In this document: positions 8,057 to 17,831 of the stretch, piece after piece | Numbering within the stretch: position 1 is the stretch's first letter | Layout: every line of letters begins with the position of its first letter | Source: Pseudomonadota bacterium | GTDB taxonomy: Bacteria; Pseudomonadota; Alphaproteobacteria; Rhodobacterales; Rhodobacteraceae | Direction of reading: 5' to 3' | NCBI GenBank assembly: GCA_020161655.1 | Contig: JAIUPC010000004.1 | Location: forward strand, 270,966-334,965 | DNA: 64,000 nt | Position numbers and translations under genes: made by a program | Notes under the pieces: generated by a model | The model's database searches: none | Told to the model about the DNA's origin: nothing | Seen by the model: only the letters and a program-made list of their open reading frames with translations

Positions 8057-9214
8057 TCAGTCGGCGGCGGCCATGATTTCGGCGAGCACATCCTCCGGCA
8101 GGACGGCAGGATTGGCCTTCATCGACGAGGATGCGGCGGCAGCCTTGGCGGCATCCGCGCGATCCTTCGCGGTAATGCCAAGCGCGGCCAGCCCCGGCAG
8201 GCCGGCGTTCCGCGACCAATGCGCCAGACGTTCGGCGGCGTCGGCCAGATCGCCCCCGTCCGCGTCGAAAGCGGCACCGATCCAGCGGCCAACCTCATCG
8301 AGCCGCAGGGCAAGCGCCGGGTCCATGACCGCCCGGCGGTTCGCCACCAGCACATGCGGCAGAAGCGTGCCGCAGATCGCGCCATGGGCGGCGCCCGTCA
8401 GCCCGCCGAGGGGGCCGGCAAGGCCGTGGACGGCGCCGAGGCCGGCATTGGCAAGGGCGATGCCGCCCGCAAGGCTGACCCAGGCGATCTCATCCCGCGC
8501 GGATTTGTCCTCCGCCTCCATCAGCCGGATCAGCGCCTTCAGCCCGCGCGGGATCGCATCGCGGCAAAGCGCGTCGGTCAGGGCATTGGCGCGGGTGGAG
8601 ACATAGGGCTCGATCACTTGCGTGATGGCGTCGAGGCCCGAGGCGAGTGTCACCGCGCGCGGGCTGTTGTCGGTCAGGGCCGGATCGACGATGGCGAGGC
8701 GCGGCAGCATCCTTGGATCGCGGAGGCTGACCTTGCGGCGCTCCTCCGGCACGGCGATGACGGAATTGCGCGTCACTTCCGCGCCAGTTCCGGCGGTTGT
8801 CGGCATCGCGACGAAGGGCAGGGGCGCTGCGTCGAGCGGCAGGCCCTGGCCTACTACCTCAAGATGGTCGATCATCGGTCGGGTCGCGGGGACGAGGGCG
8901 GCGATGGCCTTGCCGGCGTCGATCACGGCACCACCGCCAAGGGCCACGACGACCTCGGCCCTGAGGGCGCGGGCATGGGCCAGCCCGACTTCGATCAGCG
9001 CCATGTCGGGTTCATGCGGCACGGCGAAGCCGCTGACCTCGGCGCCGGTTCCGGCGATGGCGCGGCGCAGCCATTCGGCGCGGGCCGGAGTCGCACCGTG
9101 GACCAGCAGCACCCGCCGGCCAAATGCAGCGATGCGTCCGGCCGTCTGCGCGGCCTGCCCGCGGCCAAAGAGGATTTCCGAGGCGGTCATGAAGGAGAAA
9201 CCGGGAAGCATCAT
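8057..9214 (-). CDS. Iron-containing alcohol dehydrogenase family protein
   Basis: A 385-aa group III (Fe-ADH/maleylacetate reductase-like) dehydrogenase. The NAD-binding half has LGGGAVIDAGKAIA; the C-terminal half carries the metal-site region (GLDAITQVIEPYVS, HGLAGPLGGLTGAAHGAICG). The start ATG follows AGGTG. It is transcribed the same way as the hut genes, 57 nt after hutC, and 122 nt before gbcA. It could be the last gene of the hut operon or the first of a separate unit. Possible roles include formaldehyde or aldehyde handling after demethylation, or reduction of a keto acid. I cannot choose between them. Confidence 0.82.
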   Translation of the reverse strand: MMLPGFSFMTASEILFGRGQAAQTAGRIAAFGRRVLLVHGATPARAEWLRRAIAGTGAEVSGFAVPHEPDMALIEVGLAHARALRAEVVVALGGGAVIDAGKAIAALVPATRPMIDHLEVVGQGLPLDAAPLPFVAMPTTAGTGAEVTRNSVIAVPEERRKVSLRDPRMLPRLAIVDPALTDNSPRAVTLASGLDAITQVIEPYVSTRANALTDALCRDAIPRGLKALIRLMEAEDKSARDEIAWVSLAGGIALANAGLGAVHGLAGPLGGLTGAAHGAICGTLLPHVLVANRRAVMDPALALRLDEVGRWIGAAFDADGGDLADAAERLAHWSRNAGLPGLAALGITAKDRADAAKAAAASSSMKANPAVLPEDVLAEIMAAAD

Positions 9215-9271
9215 GGGGCACCTATCGCTGGCCGCCTCGTCCTGCCCGGTCAGGGCCGCGGTTGCAAGCGG

Positions 9272-10009
9272 TCAGGCGCCGGTCAGCCCGCCGCCGCCCG
9301 GAGCGAATTCGGCCACAAGCTGGTGCAGGTCGCCGCGATATGTCAGCCGGGCGAAGGTGATAGCGCGGCCCTCAAGTTCCGTCCGCCGTTCGATCTCAAG
9401 GCAGGCGGCGGGCTGGCTGACGCCCAGAAGGCGTTCAAGGCGCGGCGTCGGCACCACGGCGCGGATGCGCTGGGCGGCACCGCTCCACGGCACGAGGCGC
9501 AGGAGCCAGCTTCCGGGCGGTTCATGGGCAAGGTCGGCCGCTTCCGCCTCAGGCACGGCATCGAGGTTGATAAGCCGGGCCTCGTGGCAGAAGGGCTGGC
9601 CATCGGCGCTGTGGACGCTTTCGATGGCGAGAACGCGCAGGCCGGGGACGTCGCTCCGCAAGAGCGCGCGATCCTCGGCATTGGCCGGGCGGACCACGCG
9701 GGAGATGGCCTCATAGGCATAGGCCTCATCCCGGCCGCGCACCTCTTCGCCGATGTCGGGGATGGTCATGACGGCGGATTCATGGCGCGGGCGGGCGACG
9801 AAGGTGCCGCCCTTGCGCCGCCGGTCCAGAAAGCCCTCGCGGGTCAGCTGGGTCAGCGCCTTGTTCACCGTCATCCGCGACACGCCGTATTCGGCGGCCA
9901 TGTCGGTCTCGAACGGGATGCGGTGGCCGGGGGGCCAGTCGCCGCCCCGGATGCGGTCGCGCACCTCGGTCACGATGCGTTCGTGCAAGGTGGCGGGCCT
10001 GTCGTTCAC
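9272..10009 (-). CDS. hutC: Histidine utilisation repressor HutC (GntR, HutC/UTRA subfamily)
   Basis: A 245-aa repressor with an N-terminal GntR winged helix (FETDMAAEYGVSRMTVNKAL, residues about 30-50) and a UTRA ligand domain that binds urocanate in known HutC proteins (IESVHSADGQPFCHEARLIN, and RRTELEGRAITFARLTYRGD). The GTG start at 10009 overlaps the TGA of hutD as GTGA, so it is read as part of the hut operon and should be self-regulated. A likely operator lies in the hutI-hutF gap. Confidence 0.92.
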   Translation of the reverse strand: MNDRPATLHERIVTEVRDRIRGGDWPPGHRIPFETDMAAEYGVSRMTVNKALTQLTREGFLDRRRKGGTFVARPRHESAVMTIPDIGEEVRGRDEAYAYEAISRVVRPANAEDRALLRSDVPGLRVLAIESVHSADGQPFCHEARLINLDAVPEAEAADLAHEPPGSWLLRLVPWSGAAQRIRAVVPTPRLERLLGVSQPAACLEIERRTELEGRAITFARLTYRGDLHQLVAEFAPGGGGLTGA

Positions 10010-10569
10010 GGGGCGCCGCCTTTCGCACTCAGCCGGATGAAGCCGCCCGCACCTTCGGTGCGAAGCGTGACCGGGCCGTCGGCGACGATGAGATCGAGCG
10101 GCTGAAGCTTGACGGCAAGCGGCAGGACCAGCGCGCAGGGGATCAGCGCGAGGAAGGCGGTGACAGTGCTGCCGACGTTCTGGCTCTGGCCGGGCAGCGT
10201 TGCGATCCGCTCCATCGCGGGGACGTAGCTGCCACGGCGGCACATCAGGTTGAGGTCATGCGCGGGTTCGGTGTCGTCGGCATCGCAGACGACATCCGCC
10301 TCACCCGCGAAGGCGAGCGGCGTCAGGGGTTGAAGCCGATGGGGCGTGCCGTCGATGGTCAGCACCATCGCCGGCCCGTCCAGTTGCAGGATCACGCGGT
10401 CGATGCCGGGGAAGGTGGAAAAGCCCTGCTTGCCCCGGATCTCGGCCACGCTGATGCGGATCAGGGCATCGCCCGCCGCATCACGCCGTGCCCAAAGCTC
10501 GCGCGTGGTGCCCGCGCCGTTCTTCCACGGCACGGGCGGGCAGTCGGTGAAGCGGACGATCCCGGCCAT
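10006..10569 (-). CDS. hutD: HutD family protein
   Basis: A 187-aa cupin-fold protein of the HutD/Ves family, recognised by the N-terminal VPWKNGAGTTRELW and the central FPGIDRVILQLDG. HutD is thought to act as a governor that limits histidine catabolic activity in Pseudomonas; its biochemical role is still unclear. Its ATG overlaps the hutU stop (ATGA) and its stop overlaps the hutC start, so the three are tightly coupled. Confidence 0.9.
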   Translation of the reverse strand: MAGIVRFTDCPPVPWKNGAGTTRELWARRDAAGDALIRISVAEIRGKQGFSTFPGIDRVILQLDGPAMVLTIDGTPHRLQPLTPLAFAGEADVVCDADDTEPAHDLNLMCRRGSYVPAMERIATLPGQSQNVGSTVTAFLALIPCALVLPLAVKLQPLDLIVADGPVTLRTEGAGGFIRLSAKGGAP

Positions 10570-12257
10570 CAGTTGCCGAGGATCGTCGGCAGGCGCAGGC
10601 CGTTGTCCTTCGCGCTCTGCACGGCGATGTCATAGCCCGCATCGGCATGGCGCCAGACGCCCGAGGCCGGGTCGTTCCAGAGAACGCGCTCCAACCGCTT
10701 CGCGGCCTCCGGCGTGCCGTCGGCGACGATGACGACGCCCGAGTGCTGGCTGAAACCCATGCCGACGCCGCCGCCGTGGTGGAGCGACACCCAGGTCGCT
10801 CCGCTCGCGGTGTTGACCAGCGCGTTGAGAAGCGGCCAGTCCGACACCGCGTCCGAGCCGTCCTTCATGCTTTCCGTCTCGCGGTTGGGCGAGGCGACAG
10901 AGCCAGAGTCGAGGTGATCGCGGCCAATCACGACCGGGGCTTTCAATTCACCCGAAGCCACCATCTCGTTGAACATCAACCCGGCGCGGTGGCGGTCGCC
11001 AAGGCCGATCCAGCAGATGCGGGCGGGCAGGCCCTGGAAGGCGATCCGGTCGCGCGCCATGTCGAGCCAGTTGTGGAGGTGCTTGTTCTCGGGGAACAAT
11101 TTCTTCATCGCGGCGTCGGTCTTGTAGATATCTTCCGGGTCGCCGGAGAGGGCGCACCAGCGGAAGGGGCCGATGCCCTTGCAGAAGAGGGGGCGGATAT
11201 AGGCGGGAACGAAGCCGGGGAAGGCGAAGGCATTCTCAAGCCCTTCCTCCTTCGCGACTTGGCGGATGTTGTTGCCATAGTCGAGCGTCGGGACGCCGGC
11301 GTTCCAGAAATCGACCATCGCCGCGACATGGATCTTCATCGCGGCGCGGGCGGCCTTTTCGACGGCTTTCGGATCGCTTTCCTGCTTCGCGCGCCATTCG
11401 GCGACGGTCCAGCCCAGCGGCAGGTAGCCGTGGACCGGATCATGGGCGGAGGTCTGGTCGGTCACGATGTCGGGGCGCATGCCGCCGGCCTTCATGCGGC
11501 GGTAGATTTCCGGGAACACATCGGCGGCGTTGCCGATCAGCGCCACCGACTTCGCCTCGCCGGCCTTGGTCCACTGGTCGATCAGCGCCAGCGCCTCGTC
11601 GAGCGTATGGGCCTTGGCGTCGCAATAGCGGGTGCGGATGCGGAAGTCGGCGCGCGTCTCGTCGCATTCGACGGCGAGGCAGCAGGCCCCGGCCATGACG
11701 GCGGCGAGGGGCTGGGCGCCGCCCATGCCGCCAAGGCCGCCGGTGAGAATCCACTTGCCCTTGAGGCTGCCGCCATAGTGCTGACGACCGGCCTCGGCGA
11801 AGGTCTCATAGGTGCCCTGCACGATGCCCTGGGTGCCGATGTAGATCCAGGACCCGGCGGTCATCTGGCCGTACATCATCAGGCCCTTCTTATCGAGCTC
11901 GTTGAAATGGTCCCAATTGGCCCAATGCGGCACGAGGTTCGAGTTGGCGATCAGGACGCGCGGCGCGTCGGCATGGGTCTTCACCACCGCAACCGGGCGG
12001 CCCGACTGGACGACGAGCGTTTCATCGGCTTCCAGATCCTTCAGCGTCGCGACGATGCGGTCGAAGTCGTCCCAGGTGCGGGCGGCGCGGCCGATGCCGC
12101 CGTAGACCACCAGCTCATGCGGGTTTTCGGCCACGTCGGGGTGGAGGTTGTTCATCAGCATCCGCATCGCGGCCTCGGTCTGCCAGGTCTTGGCGGTCTT
12201 TTTCGGGCCGGTCGGCGGGTAGATGTCGCGGGTGTTGTGGCGGGGATTGTCGGTCAT
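10569..12257 (-). CDS. hutU: Urocanate hydratase HutU
   Basis: A 562-aa urocanase, the usual length, that converts urocanate to imidazolonepropionate using NAD as an electrophile. Visible family features are [29 protein letters not shown], the NAD-binding [19 protein letters not shown], and YCDAKAHT. The near C-terminal [16 protein letters not shown] is also typical. The ATG at 12257 follows GAGGTGA 5 nt away, so upstream extensions are not needed. It is followed by hutD with an ATGA overlap. Confidence 0.96.
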   Translation of the reverse strand: MTDNPRHNTRDIYPPTGPKKTAKTWQTEAAMRMLMNNLHPDVAENPHELVVYGGIGRAARTWDDFDRIVATLKDLEADETLVVQSGRPVAVVKTHADAPRVLIANSNLVPHWANWDHFNELDKKGLMMYGQMTAGSWIYIGTQGIVQGTYETFAEAGRQHYGGSLKGKWILTGGLGGMGGAQPLAAVMAGACCLAVECDETRADFRIRTRYCDAKAHTLDEALALIDQWTKAGEAKSVALIGNAADVFPEIYRRMKAGGMRPDIVTDQTSAHDPVHGYLPLGWTVAEWRAKQESDPKAVEKAARAAMKIHVAAMVDFWNAGVPTLDYGNNIRQVAKEEGLENAFAFPGFVPAYIRPLFCKGIGPFRWCALSGDPEDIYKTDAAMKKLFPENKHLHNWLDMARDRIAFQGLPARICWIGLGDRHRAGLMFNEMVASGELKAPVVIGRDHLDSGSVASPNRETESMKDGSDAVSDWPLLNALVNTASGATWVSLHHGGGVGMGFSQHSGVVIVADGTPEAAKRLERVLWNDPASGVWRHADAGYDIAVQSAKDNGLRLPTILGN

Positions 12258-12261
12258 GGCG

Positions 12262-13068
12262 TCACCTCGGTTGGGCAAGGGAAGGGGCAAGGTCGGCAAG
12301 GCGGGAAAGCATCCGGGCAAGGACCGGGCGCAGGGCGGCGGCCTTTTCCGGATCGTAAAGGAAGGGCGGGGCTTCACTGGCAAGGTGGCTAACTTGCGCA
12401 AGCTCCATCTGGATCGCGTGGACGCCGTCCTTGGGCTGGCCGTAATGGCGCGTCGTCCAGCCGCCCTTGAAGCGACCGTTGAGGACGTTGGTCCGGCCCG
12501 AAGCGCGGGCTTCCTCGACCACCGCCGCCTCGATGCGCGGATCGCAGGTCGCGCCGCCATTGGTGCCGGTGTTGAAATCCGGCAGCGTGCCGTCGAAAAG
12601 CCAGGGGATCACCGAGCGGATCGAATGGCAATCCCAGAGGATCGCTGTGCCGTGGCGCGCCTTGACCCGCGCGACCTCTGCCGCAAGGGCGGCGTGATAG
12701 GGCGCATGGAACTGGTTCAGCCGGTCTTCGATCTCGGCCTTGGCGGGCGAGGCGCCGGGCAGCCAGATCGGCGTGCTGTCGAAGGTCGTCGTCGGGACGA
12801 GGTCGGTTGTCGTCGCGCCGGGGTAGAGGCTTTCGCCGGAAGGGTCGCGGTTCGCGTCGATCACGTAGCGGTGGAAGGTCGCGCGCACCACCGTCAGGCC
12901 GGGGATGAGACCGTCATAGAGCCGGTCGATATGCCAGTCGGTATCGCGGAGGACGCGGCCCTCTTCGTTCAGCTTTACGCGGATCGCGTCGGGAACGAAG
13001 GTCCCGGCATGGGGCATGCCGAGGATGATGGGGCCATCGCCCCGGGTGACGGCGACGACCGTGCTCAT
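12262..13068 (-). CDS. hutG: N-formylglutamate deformylase HutG
   Basis: A 268-aa amidohydrolase that splits N-formylglutamate into formate and glutamate, the last step of the five-enzyme pathway. The family pattern is clear: [12 protein letters not shown] near the start, DTDWHID, NRDPSG, and the zinc-region WDCHSIRS. Its ATG overlaps the hutH stop as ATGA. It is distinct from the Mn-dependent formiminoglutamase (also called HutG in some bacteria); the presence of hutF confirms the deformylase reading. Confidence 0.93.
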   Translation of the reverse strand: MSTVVAVTRGDGPIILGMPHAGTFVPDAIRVKLNEEGRVLRDTDWHIDRLYDGLIPGLTVVRATFHRYVIDANRDPSGESLYPGATTTDLVPTTTFDSTPIWLPGASPAKAEIEDRLNQFHAPYHAALAAEVARVKARHGTAILWDCHSIRSVIPWLFDGTLPDFNTGTNGGATCDPRIEAAVVEEARASGRTNVLNGRFKGGWTTRHYGQPKDGVHAIQMELAQVSHLASEAPPFLYDPEKAAALRPVLARMLSRLADLAPSLAQPR

Positions 13069-14600
13069 GCCGAAAGCCCCGGCAGGATGTCCTTGCCCGC
13101 CGCTTCGGCCAAAGCGCCTGTCGCCACCAGATCGCCGGCGGCGGCCAGATCGCCTGCCATGTAGCGATCCTCGGCCAGGGTCGGGATCTTTGCGCGAACG
13201 GCGGCCTTAACGGCAAGAAGGCGCGGCGAGGTCACATGCGGGGCGCGGAACTCGACACCCTGCGCGCCCATCATCGCCTCGACCCCCAAGATCCAGAAGA
13301 GGTTCTGCGTCATCGGCATAAGCCGCCGGGCGCCGTGGCAGGCCATGGAGACGTGATCCTCCTGATTGGCCGAGGTCGGCGTGGAGTCGATCGACGCCGG
13401 ATGCGCCATCTGCTTGTTTTCGCTCATCAGGGCGGCGGTCGTCACCTCGGCGATCATCAGGCCGGAGTTGAGGCCGGGCTTCGGCGTCAGGAACCCCGGC
13501 AGGCCGTAGCTGAGCGCGGGATCGACGAGAAGCGCCACGCGCCGCTGCGCGATGGCGCCGATCTCGGCCACGGCAAGGGCGATCATGTCGGCGGCAAGGG
13601 CCACCGGCTCGGCATGGAAGTTGCCGCCGGAAACGACGGAGCCATCCGACAGCACGAGGGGGTTGTCGGTCGCGGCATTCGCCTCGATCTCAAGCGTGCG
13701 GCCGGCCTGCCTGAGAACATCAAGGCAGGCGCCATCGACCTGCGGCTGGCAGCGCAGGCAATAGGGGTCCTGCACCCGTTCGTCATTGTCGGTGTGGGAG
13801 GCGCGGATGCCCGAACCGTCCATCAGCACGCGGAGCGCCTTCGCGACCTCGATCTGGCCCGCGTGGCCGCGCAGGTCATGGATCTCGGCAGCAAAGGGCG
13901 CGGTCGAGCCCATCGCGGCATCGGTCGACAGGGCACCGGTGACAATGGCGGCCTGAAGTGCCCGCTTGGCGCGGAAGAGGCCGGCCAGCGCCAGAGCGTT
14001 CGACACCTGCGTGCCGTTGATGAGGGCGAGGCCTTCCTTGGCCTGAAGCTCAACCGGTTGCAGCCCCGCCTTTTTCAGCGCCTCTGCCGCCGCCATCGTG
14101 GCACCTTTGAAGGTCGCCTCGCTATGGCCCATCATCACGGCGGCCATATGGGCAAGGGGGGCGAGATCGCCCGAAGCGCCGACCGAGCCCTTTTCGGGGA
14201 TCACCGGCAGGACGCCCTTGGCGAGCATACCTTCAAGCAGCGCCACCAGCGCCGGCCTGACGCCCGAAGCGCCCCGGCCAAGCGACAGAAGCTTCAGGGA
14301 CAGGATCAGCCGCACGACATTTTCCGGCAAGGGATCGCCCACGCCGCAGCAATGCGACAGGATCAGGTTGCGCTGGAGCGTCGCCACATCATCCCGTGCA
14401 ATGCGGATCGAGGCGAGTTTGCCGAAGCCGGTGTTGACGCCGTAGACGGCCTCATTCCCCGCCGCGACCTCGGCGATCCGCGCCGCGGACCGTTCGATCC
14501 CCGCCATTGCCTGCGGGGCAAGGGCCACCGGCATTCCCTGCCAGTAGATATCCTCAAGATCGGCGAGCGTCACGGCACCGGGCACGAGATTGCGTGTCAT
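13065..14600 (-). CDS. hutH: Histidine ammonia-lyase HutH
   Basis: A 511-aa lyase that removes ammonia from histidine to give urocanate. The MIO prosthetic group forms from Ala-Ser-Gly at residues 142-144 ([14 protein letters not shown]). Other family marks are [10 protein letters not shown] (53-62), [19 protein letters not shown] and the C-terminal QEDHVSM. The start lies one base after the hutI stop, inside the hutIHGUDC chain. Confidence 0.96.
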   Translation of the reverse strand: MTRNLVPGAVTLADLEDIYWQGMPVALAPQAMAGIERSAARIAEVAAGNEAVYGVNTGFGKLASIRIARDDVATLQRNLILSHCCGVGDPLPENVVRLILSLKLLSLGRGASGVRPALVALLEGMLAKGVLPVIPEKGSVGASGDLAPLAHMAAVMMGHSEATFKGATMAAAEALKKAGLQPVELQAKEGLALINGTQVSNALALAGLFRAKRALQAAIVTGALSTDAAMGSTAPFAAEIHDLRGHAGQIEVAKALRVLMDGSGIRASHTDNDERVQDPYCLRCQPQVDGACLDVLRQAGRTLEIEANAATDNPLVLSDGSVVSGGNFHAEPVALAADMIALAVAEIGAIAQRRVALLVDPALSYGLPGFLTPKPGLNSGLMIAEVTTAALMSENKQMAHPASIDSTPTSANQEDHVSMACHGARRLMPMTQNLFWILGVEAMMGAQGVEFRAPHVTSPRLLAVKAAVRAKIPTLAEDRYMAGDLAAAGDLVATGALAEAAGKDILPGLSA

Positions 14601-14601
14601 G

Positions 14602-15804
14602 TCAGACCTTCTGTCCTTTGAAATAACGGGCGTGGAGCGGGTTGAAGCCCATCGGGTTCACCAGTTCGGCGGGGCTTTCGGCGTTCCAGATGGCAAGATC
14701 GGCGGCAAGGCCCGGCGCGATGCGCCCGGTTTCAGCGCCGAGACCGAGGGCTTTCGCGGCATTCGCCGTGGTACCCTTCAGGCATTCATCGACCGTCAGG
14801 CCGAAAAGCACCGCCGCCATGTTCATGGCGAGGAGGAGCGAGGTCATCGGCGAGGTGCCGGGGTTCGCATCCGTCGAGACGGCTATGTCGCAGCCCGCTT
14901 CGCGGAGTGCCTGAACCGGCGGGACTTTCGTTTCGCGCAGCATGTAGAAAGCGCCGGGCAGAAGCACGGCGACGGTTCCGGCAGCGGCCATCGCGCGGGC
15001 GTCATCTTCGGTCATGTATTCGAGATGGTCGGCCGAGAGGCCGCCGTGACGGGCGGTCAGCGCGGCGCCGCCCTGCCAGGAGAGCTGTTCGGCATGAAGC
15101 TTGACCGGCAGGCCGAGGTCATGGGCCTTGGCAAAGACCCGGTCGATTTCTGCGGGCGTGAAGGCGAGATGCTCGCAGAACCCGTCCACGGCGTCGACCA
15201 GCCCCTCGGCATGGGCCACCTCCATGCCGGCCAGCACCACGCGCTCGATATAGCCGGCGCGGTCGTCCTTGAACTCCGGCGGCAGCGCATGGGCGGCGAG
15301 CCAGGTGGTGCGGATGCGAACCGGGCGCAGCGTTGCGAGCTTCCGCGCGGCGCGGAGCATGCGGATTTCACTCTCGACCGAAAGCCCGTAGCCCGACTTG
15401 ATCTCAACCGTGCCGACGCCTTCGCTGAGCAGGCTGTCGAGCCGGGGCAGGGCCTGTTCGACCAGCGCGTGCACCGAAGCTTCGCGCGTCGCCCGCATGG
15501 TCGAGACGATGCCACCGCCTGCCGCCGCGATCTCGGCATAGCTCGCACCCTCAAGCCGCATCTGGAATTCGCGGGCGCGGTTGCCGCCATAGACAAGGTG
15601 GGTGTGGCAATCGATCAGCGCCGGCGTCACCAGCCGCCCGCCGCAGTCAATGTGCGCGGCCTCAGGCGGTGCGTCCAGCCCGGTGCCGACGGCGGCGATC
15701 TGGCCGTCGCGGATCAGGATCTCGCCTGCGGTGATTCCGCTGTCCGCGCCGGTGAAAAGGCGCGCATTGGTCCAGAGTTGCGGGGATTTTTCGCTGACGG
15801 TCAT
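14602..15804 (-). CDS. hutI: Imidazolonepropionase HutI
   Basis: A 400-aa amidohydrolase that opens imidazolonepropionate to formiminoglutamate. The metal ligands are visible in [12 protein letters not shown], the KLHAEQ segment and the STDANPGT loop near the C-terminus. The ATG at 15804 begins [11 protein letters not shown] with GAAAGAGA upstream. It is the first gene of the leftward hut operon and is divergent from hutF across 85 bp with a candidate HutC site. Confidence 0.95.
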   Translation of the reverse strand: MTVSEKSPQLWTNARLFTGADSGITAGEILIRDGQIAAVGTGLDAPPEAAHIDCGGRLVTPALIDCHTHLVYGGNRAREFQMRLEGASYAEIAAAGGGIVSTMRATREASVHALVEQALPRLDSLLSEGVGTVEIKSGYGLSVESEIRMLRAARKLATLRPVRIRTTWLAAHALPPEFKDDRAGYIERVVLAGMEVAHAEGLVDAVDGFCEHLAFTPAEIDRVFAKAHDLGLPVKLHAEQLSWQGGAALTARHGGLSADHLEYMTEDDARAMAAAGTVAVLLPGAFYMLRETKVPPVQALREAGCDIAVSTDANPGTSPMTSLLLAMNMAAVLFGLTVDECLKGTTANAAKALGLGAETGRIAPGLAADLAIWNAESPAELVNPMGFNPLHARYFKGQKV

Positions 15805-15830
15805 CGGGAATCTCTTTCGCGGCGGCGAGA

Positions 15831-15848
15831 ATAAGTATATACATATTG
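15831..15848. promoter_or_regulatory. Candidate HutC operator in the hutI-hutF divergent promoter
   Basis: The only AT-rich stretch in the 85-bp gap between hutI and hutF contains GTATATAC flanked by near-symmetrical AT sequence (ATAAGTATATACATATTG). HutC-type GntR repressors bind TGTATATACA-like palindromes, so one site here could silence both promoters until urocanate accumulates. Confidence 0.6.
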
Positions 15849-15889
15849 TTGCGTTTGGAAAGCATTTCGTGAACGGGGCGGAGGACAGG

Positions 15890-17239
15890 ATGACGGAAGC
15901 GGTCTTTGCGGCAGAGGCGCTCTTGCCGGGTGGCTGGGCCAGGGATGTGCGGATCGTGGTCGATGGCGCGATGATCGCTTCGGTGATGGACGGTGCTACG
16001 CCCAAGGCCGGCGACACCCGTGCCGAGGCGCTCATTCCGGGGATGCCGAACCTTCACAGCCACACCTTCCAGCGCGCGATGGCCGGGCTGACGGAACGGC
16101 GCGGCCCCTCTGCCGACAGCTTCTGGACCTGGCGCGACCTGATGTACCGCTTCGCCTTGTCGCTGACCCCGGAGGAGGTGCAGGCGATCGCCGAGATGGC
16201 CTGCGTGGAGATGCTTGAGACGGGCTTCACCCGGCTGGGCGAGTTCCACTATCTCCACCACGCTGCCGATGGCCGTCGCCATGCCAACCCGGCCGAAATG
16301 TCGCACCGCATCATCGCGGCGGCTGAGGTGACCGGTATCCACCTGACATTGCTGCCAGTTTTCTACGCCCATTCCAACTTCGGCGGCGCAGCACCTTCCG
16401 AGAGCCAGCGGCGCTTCATCAACGATGTCGATAGCTACGGAGAGCTTTTCGCCAGAGCCAAGGCCGGGATCCGCCGCCCGCTTGACCGCATCGGCATCGC
16501 GCCGCACAGCCTGCGCGCGGCGACGGATGAGGAAAACGCGCGGCTTCTCGAAGTTCATCCCGACGGGCCGGTCCATGTCCATATCGCCGAACAGATGCGC
16601 GAGGTCGAGGATTGCGTTTCATGGTCCGGCCAGCGACCCGTCGAGCGGCTCTTGTCGCAGTTCGATGTCAACGGCCGCTGGTGCCTGATCCACGCAACCC
16701 ACCTGACCGAGGCCGAACGCCGTGGGATCGTCGCCTCTGGCGCGGTGGCGGGGCTTTGCCCGGTGACGGAAGCGAACCTTGGCGACGGTCTTTTCCCGGC
16801 GCGGGAGTTTCTGGCCGAAGGCGGGCGCTTCGGCATCGGCAGCGACAGCAATGTCGAGATCTCTGTCGCCGAGGAACTGAAGATTCTGGAATACGGTCAA
16901 CGGCTTGCGCACCGCCTGCGCAATGTGCTGACCACTGGCGAAAGCTCCACCGGCGGCACCCTTCTGCGCGGCGCGCTTGAGGGCGGGGCGCAGGCGCTGG
17001 GCGCGCCGGAGGCGGCGCTATCCGCTGGGGCGCCGGCGGATATGGTGGCGCTTACCGACCGCGCTGGCCTGACCTCCGCCGGGGACCGGGTGCTTGACCG
17101 CTGGGTCTTTGGCGCCGATGTGGCGGTTGCCGATGTCTGGGTCGGTGGCGCGCATGTCGTGACCGGGGGGCGTCATCGGGAGCGGGAGCGTATCGCGGCG
17201 GGCTTCGCGCGGACGATGAAACGGCTGGCGGAAGGCTGA
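15890..17239 (+). CDS. hutF: Formimidoylglutamate deiminase HutF
   Basis: A 449-aa amidohydrolase that converts formiminoglutamate to formylglutamate and ammonia. The metal-binding [14 protein letters not shown] lies at about 53-66. HIAEQ, HATHL and [11 protein letters not shown] supply the remaining ligands in order. The ATG at 15890 is preceded by GGAGGACAGG. The presence of HutF with a deformylase-type HutG means this organism uses the five-step route to glutamate plus formate. It is transcribed divergently from the other hut genes. Confidence 0.94.
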   Translation: MTEAVFAAEALLPGGWARDVRIVVDGAMIASVMDGATPKAGDTRAEALIPGMPNLHSHTFQRAMAGLTERRGPSADSFWTWRDLMYRFALSLTPEEVQAIAEMACVEMLETGFTRLGEFHYLHHAADGRRHANPAEMSHRIIAAAEVTGIHLTLLPVFYAHSNFGGAAPSESQRRFINDVDSYGELFARAKAGIRRPLDRIGIAPHSLRAATDEENARLLEVHPDGPVHVHIAEQMREVEDCVSWSGQRPVERLLSQFDVNGRWCLIHATHLTEAERRGIVASGAVAGLCPVTEANLGDGLFPAREFLAEGGRFGIGSDSNVEISVAEELKILEYGQRLAHRLRNVLTTGESSTGGTLLRGALEGGAQALGAPEAALSAGAPADMVALTDRAGLTSAGDRVLDRWVFGADVAVADVWVGGAHVVTGGRHRERERIAAGFARTMKRLAEG

Positions 17240-17511
17240 TGCGGACGTCCGGGTGATTCTTTCTTAACCGACTCGTCTTTAAGTTGTCAGATTTGCTTTT
17301 CCGGCGACTTGTTCCACCAGGGAAACGATCAACCTCTTGTGGCGCGACATCGTTCATTACAACTTAGAGTTGTCAAAGTTTTGGCGCTTTTGCGGCGTGT
17401 TTCCGGCGCAAACCGGCCATTCTTCCGACATTTCCATGCAGAAAGATGGGCATATGTAGCGAGTTAGGCCGTATTTCCGACAACATCACACCCCACCCGG
17501 AGGCCCTACAA
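17240..17511. other. Gene-free gap with a palindrome and an 8-bp direct repeat, upstream of the 57-aa gene
   Basis: The gap holds a perfect interrupted palindrome ACAACT-TAG-AGTTGT at 17359-17373. AGTTGTCA appears at 17282-17289 and again at 17368-17375, inside the second half of the palindrome. The GC content dips here relative to neighbours. This looks like the promoter and operator region of the small gene that follows; no coding signal is apparent. Confidence 0.4.
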
Positions 17512-17685
17512 ATGACCGATCTCGTTGAAAAAGCCCGTCTTGGCCGCGCCAATGCCCTCAACCACATCTCGGGCCGCGCCCATAACATCTTCGCCGACAG
17601 CCGCGCCTCGAATGGCCGCCGCTCGCTTCCCGTTGCCTTCGTCTCCAGCCGCGCCAAACTGGGCGGGCAGGCGACCGTAGTCTGA
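17512..17685 (+). CDS. Small 57-aa hypothetical protein with its own terminator
   Basis: The protein begins MTDLVEKARLGRANALNHIS and ends KLGGQATVV. It is basic, with many Arg and Ser, no membrane segment and no cysteine. The ATG has GGAGG 8 nt upstream, and a textbook terminator follows 26 nt after the stop. Both support a real, monocistronic gene. I do not recognise the family. The Arg-rich composition (GRANA, GRAHN, SRASNGRRS) would suit RNA or nucleic acid binding, but that is only a guess. Confidence 0.7.
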   Translation: MTDLVEKARLGRANALNHISGRAHNIFADSRASNGRRSLPVAFVSSRAKLGGQATVV

Positions 17686-17711
17686 TCCGAGAGACCAGAC
17701 ACATGCTGAAC

Positions 17712-17748
17712 AAGGGCGCGGCCGGGGGCACGCGCCCTTTCCATTTTT
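17712..17748 (+). terminator. Rho-independent terminator
   Basis: A 9-bp GC-rich stem AAGGGCGCG with CGCGCCCTT around a 10-nt loop is followed by TCCATTTTT. It sits directly after the 57-aa gene and is the clearest intrinsic terminator in the window. Confidence 0.85.
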
Positions 17749-17831
17749 GAGGGGCGGAGCGATGCAACCAGCGATGCACCGGGCGTACACCCCCCGTACA
17801 CCGGGCGTGCAGACGCGACCCTGGCCCCGCG

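Noticed and set aside
10569-12560. A longer HutU of 663 residues
   Set aside because: The extra N-terminus is the antisense frame of the hutG gene region; the ATG at 12257 has a strong SD and gives the normal urocanase length.
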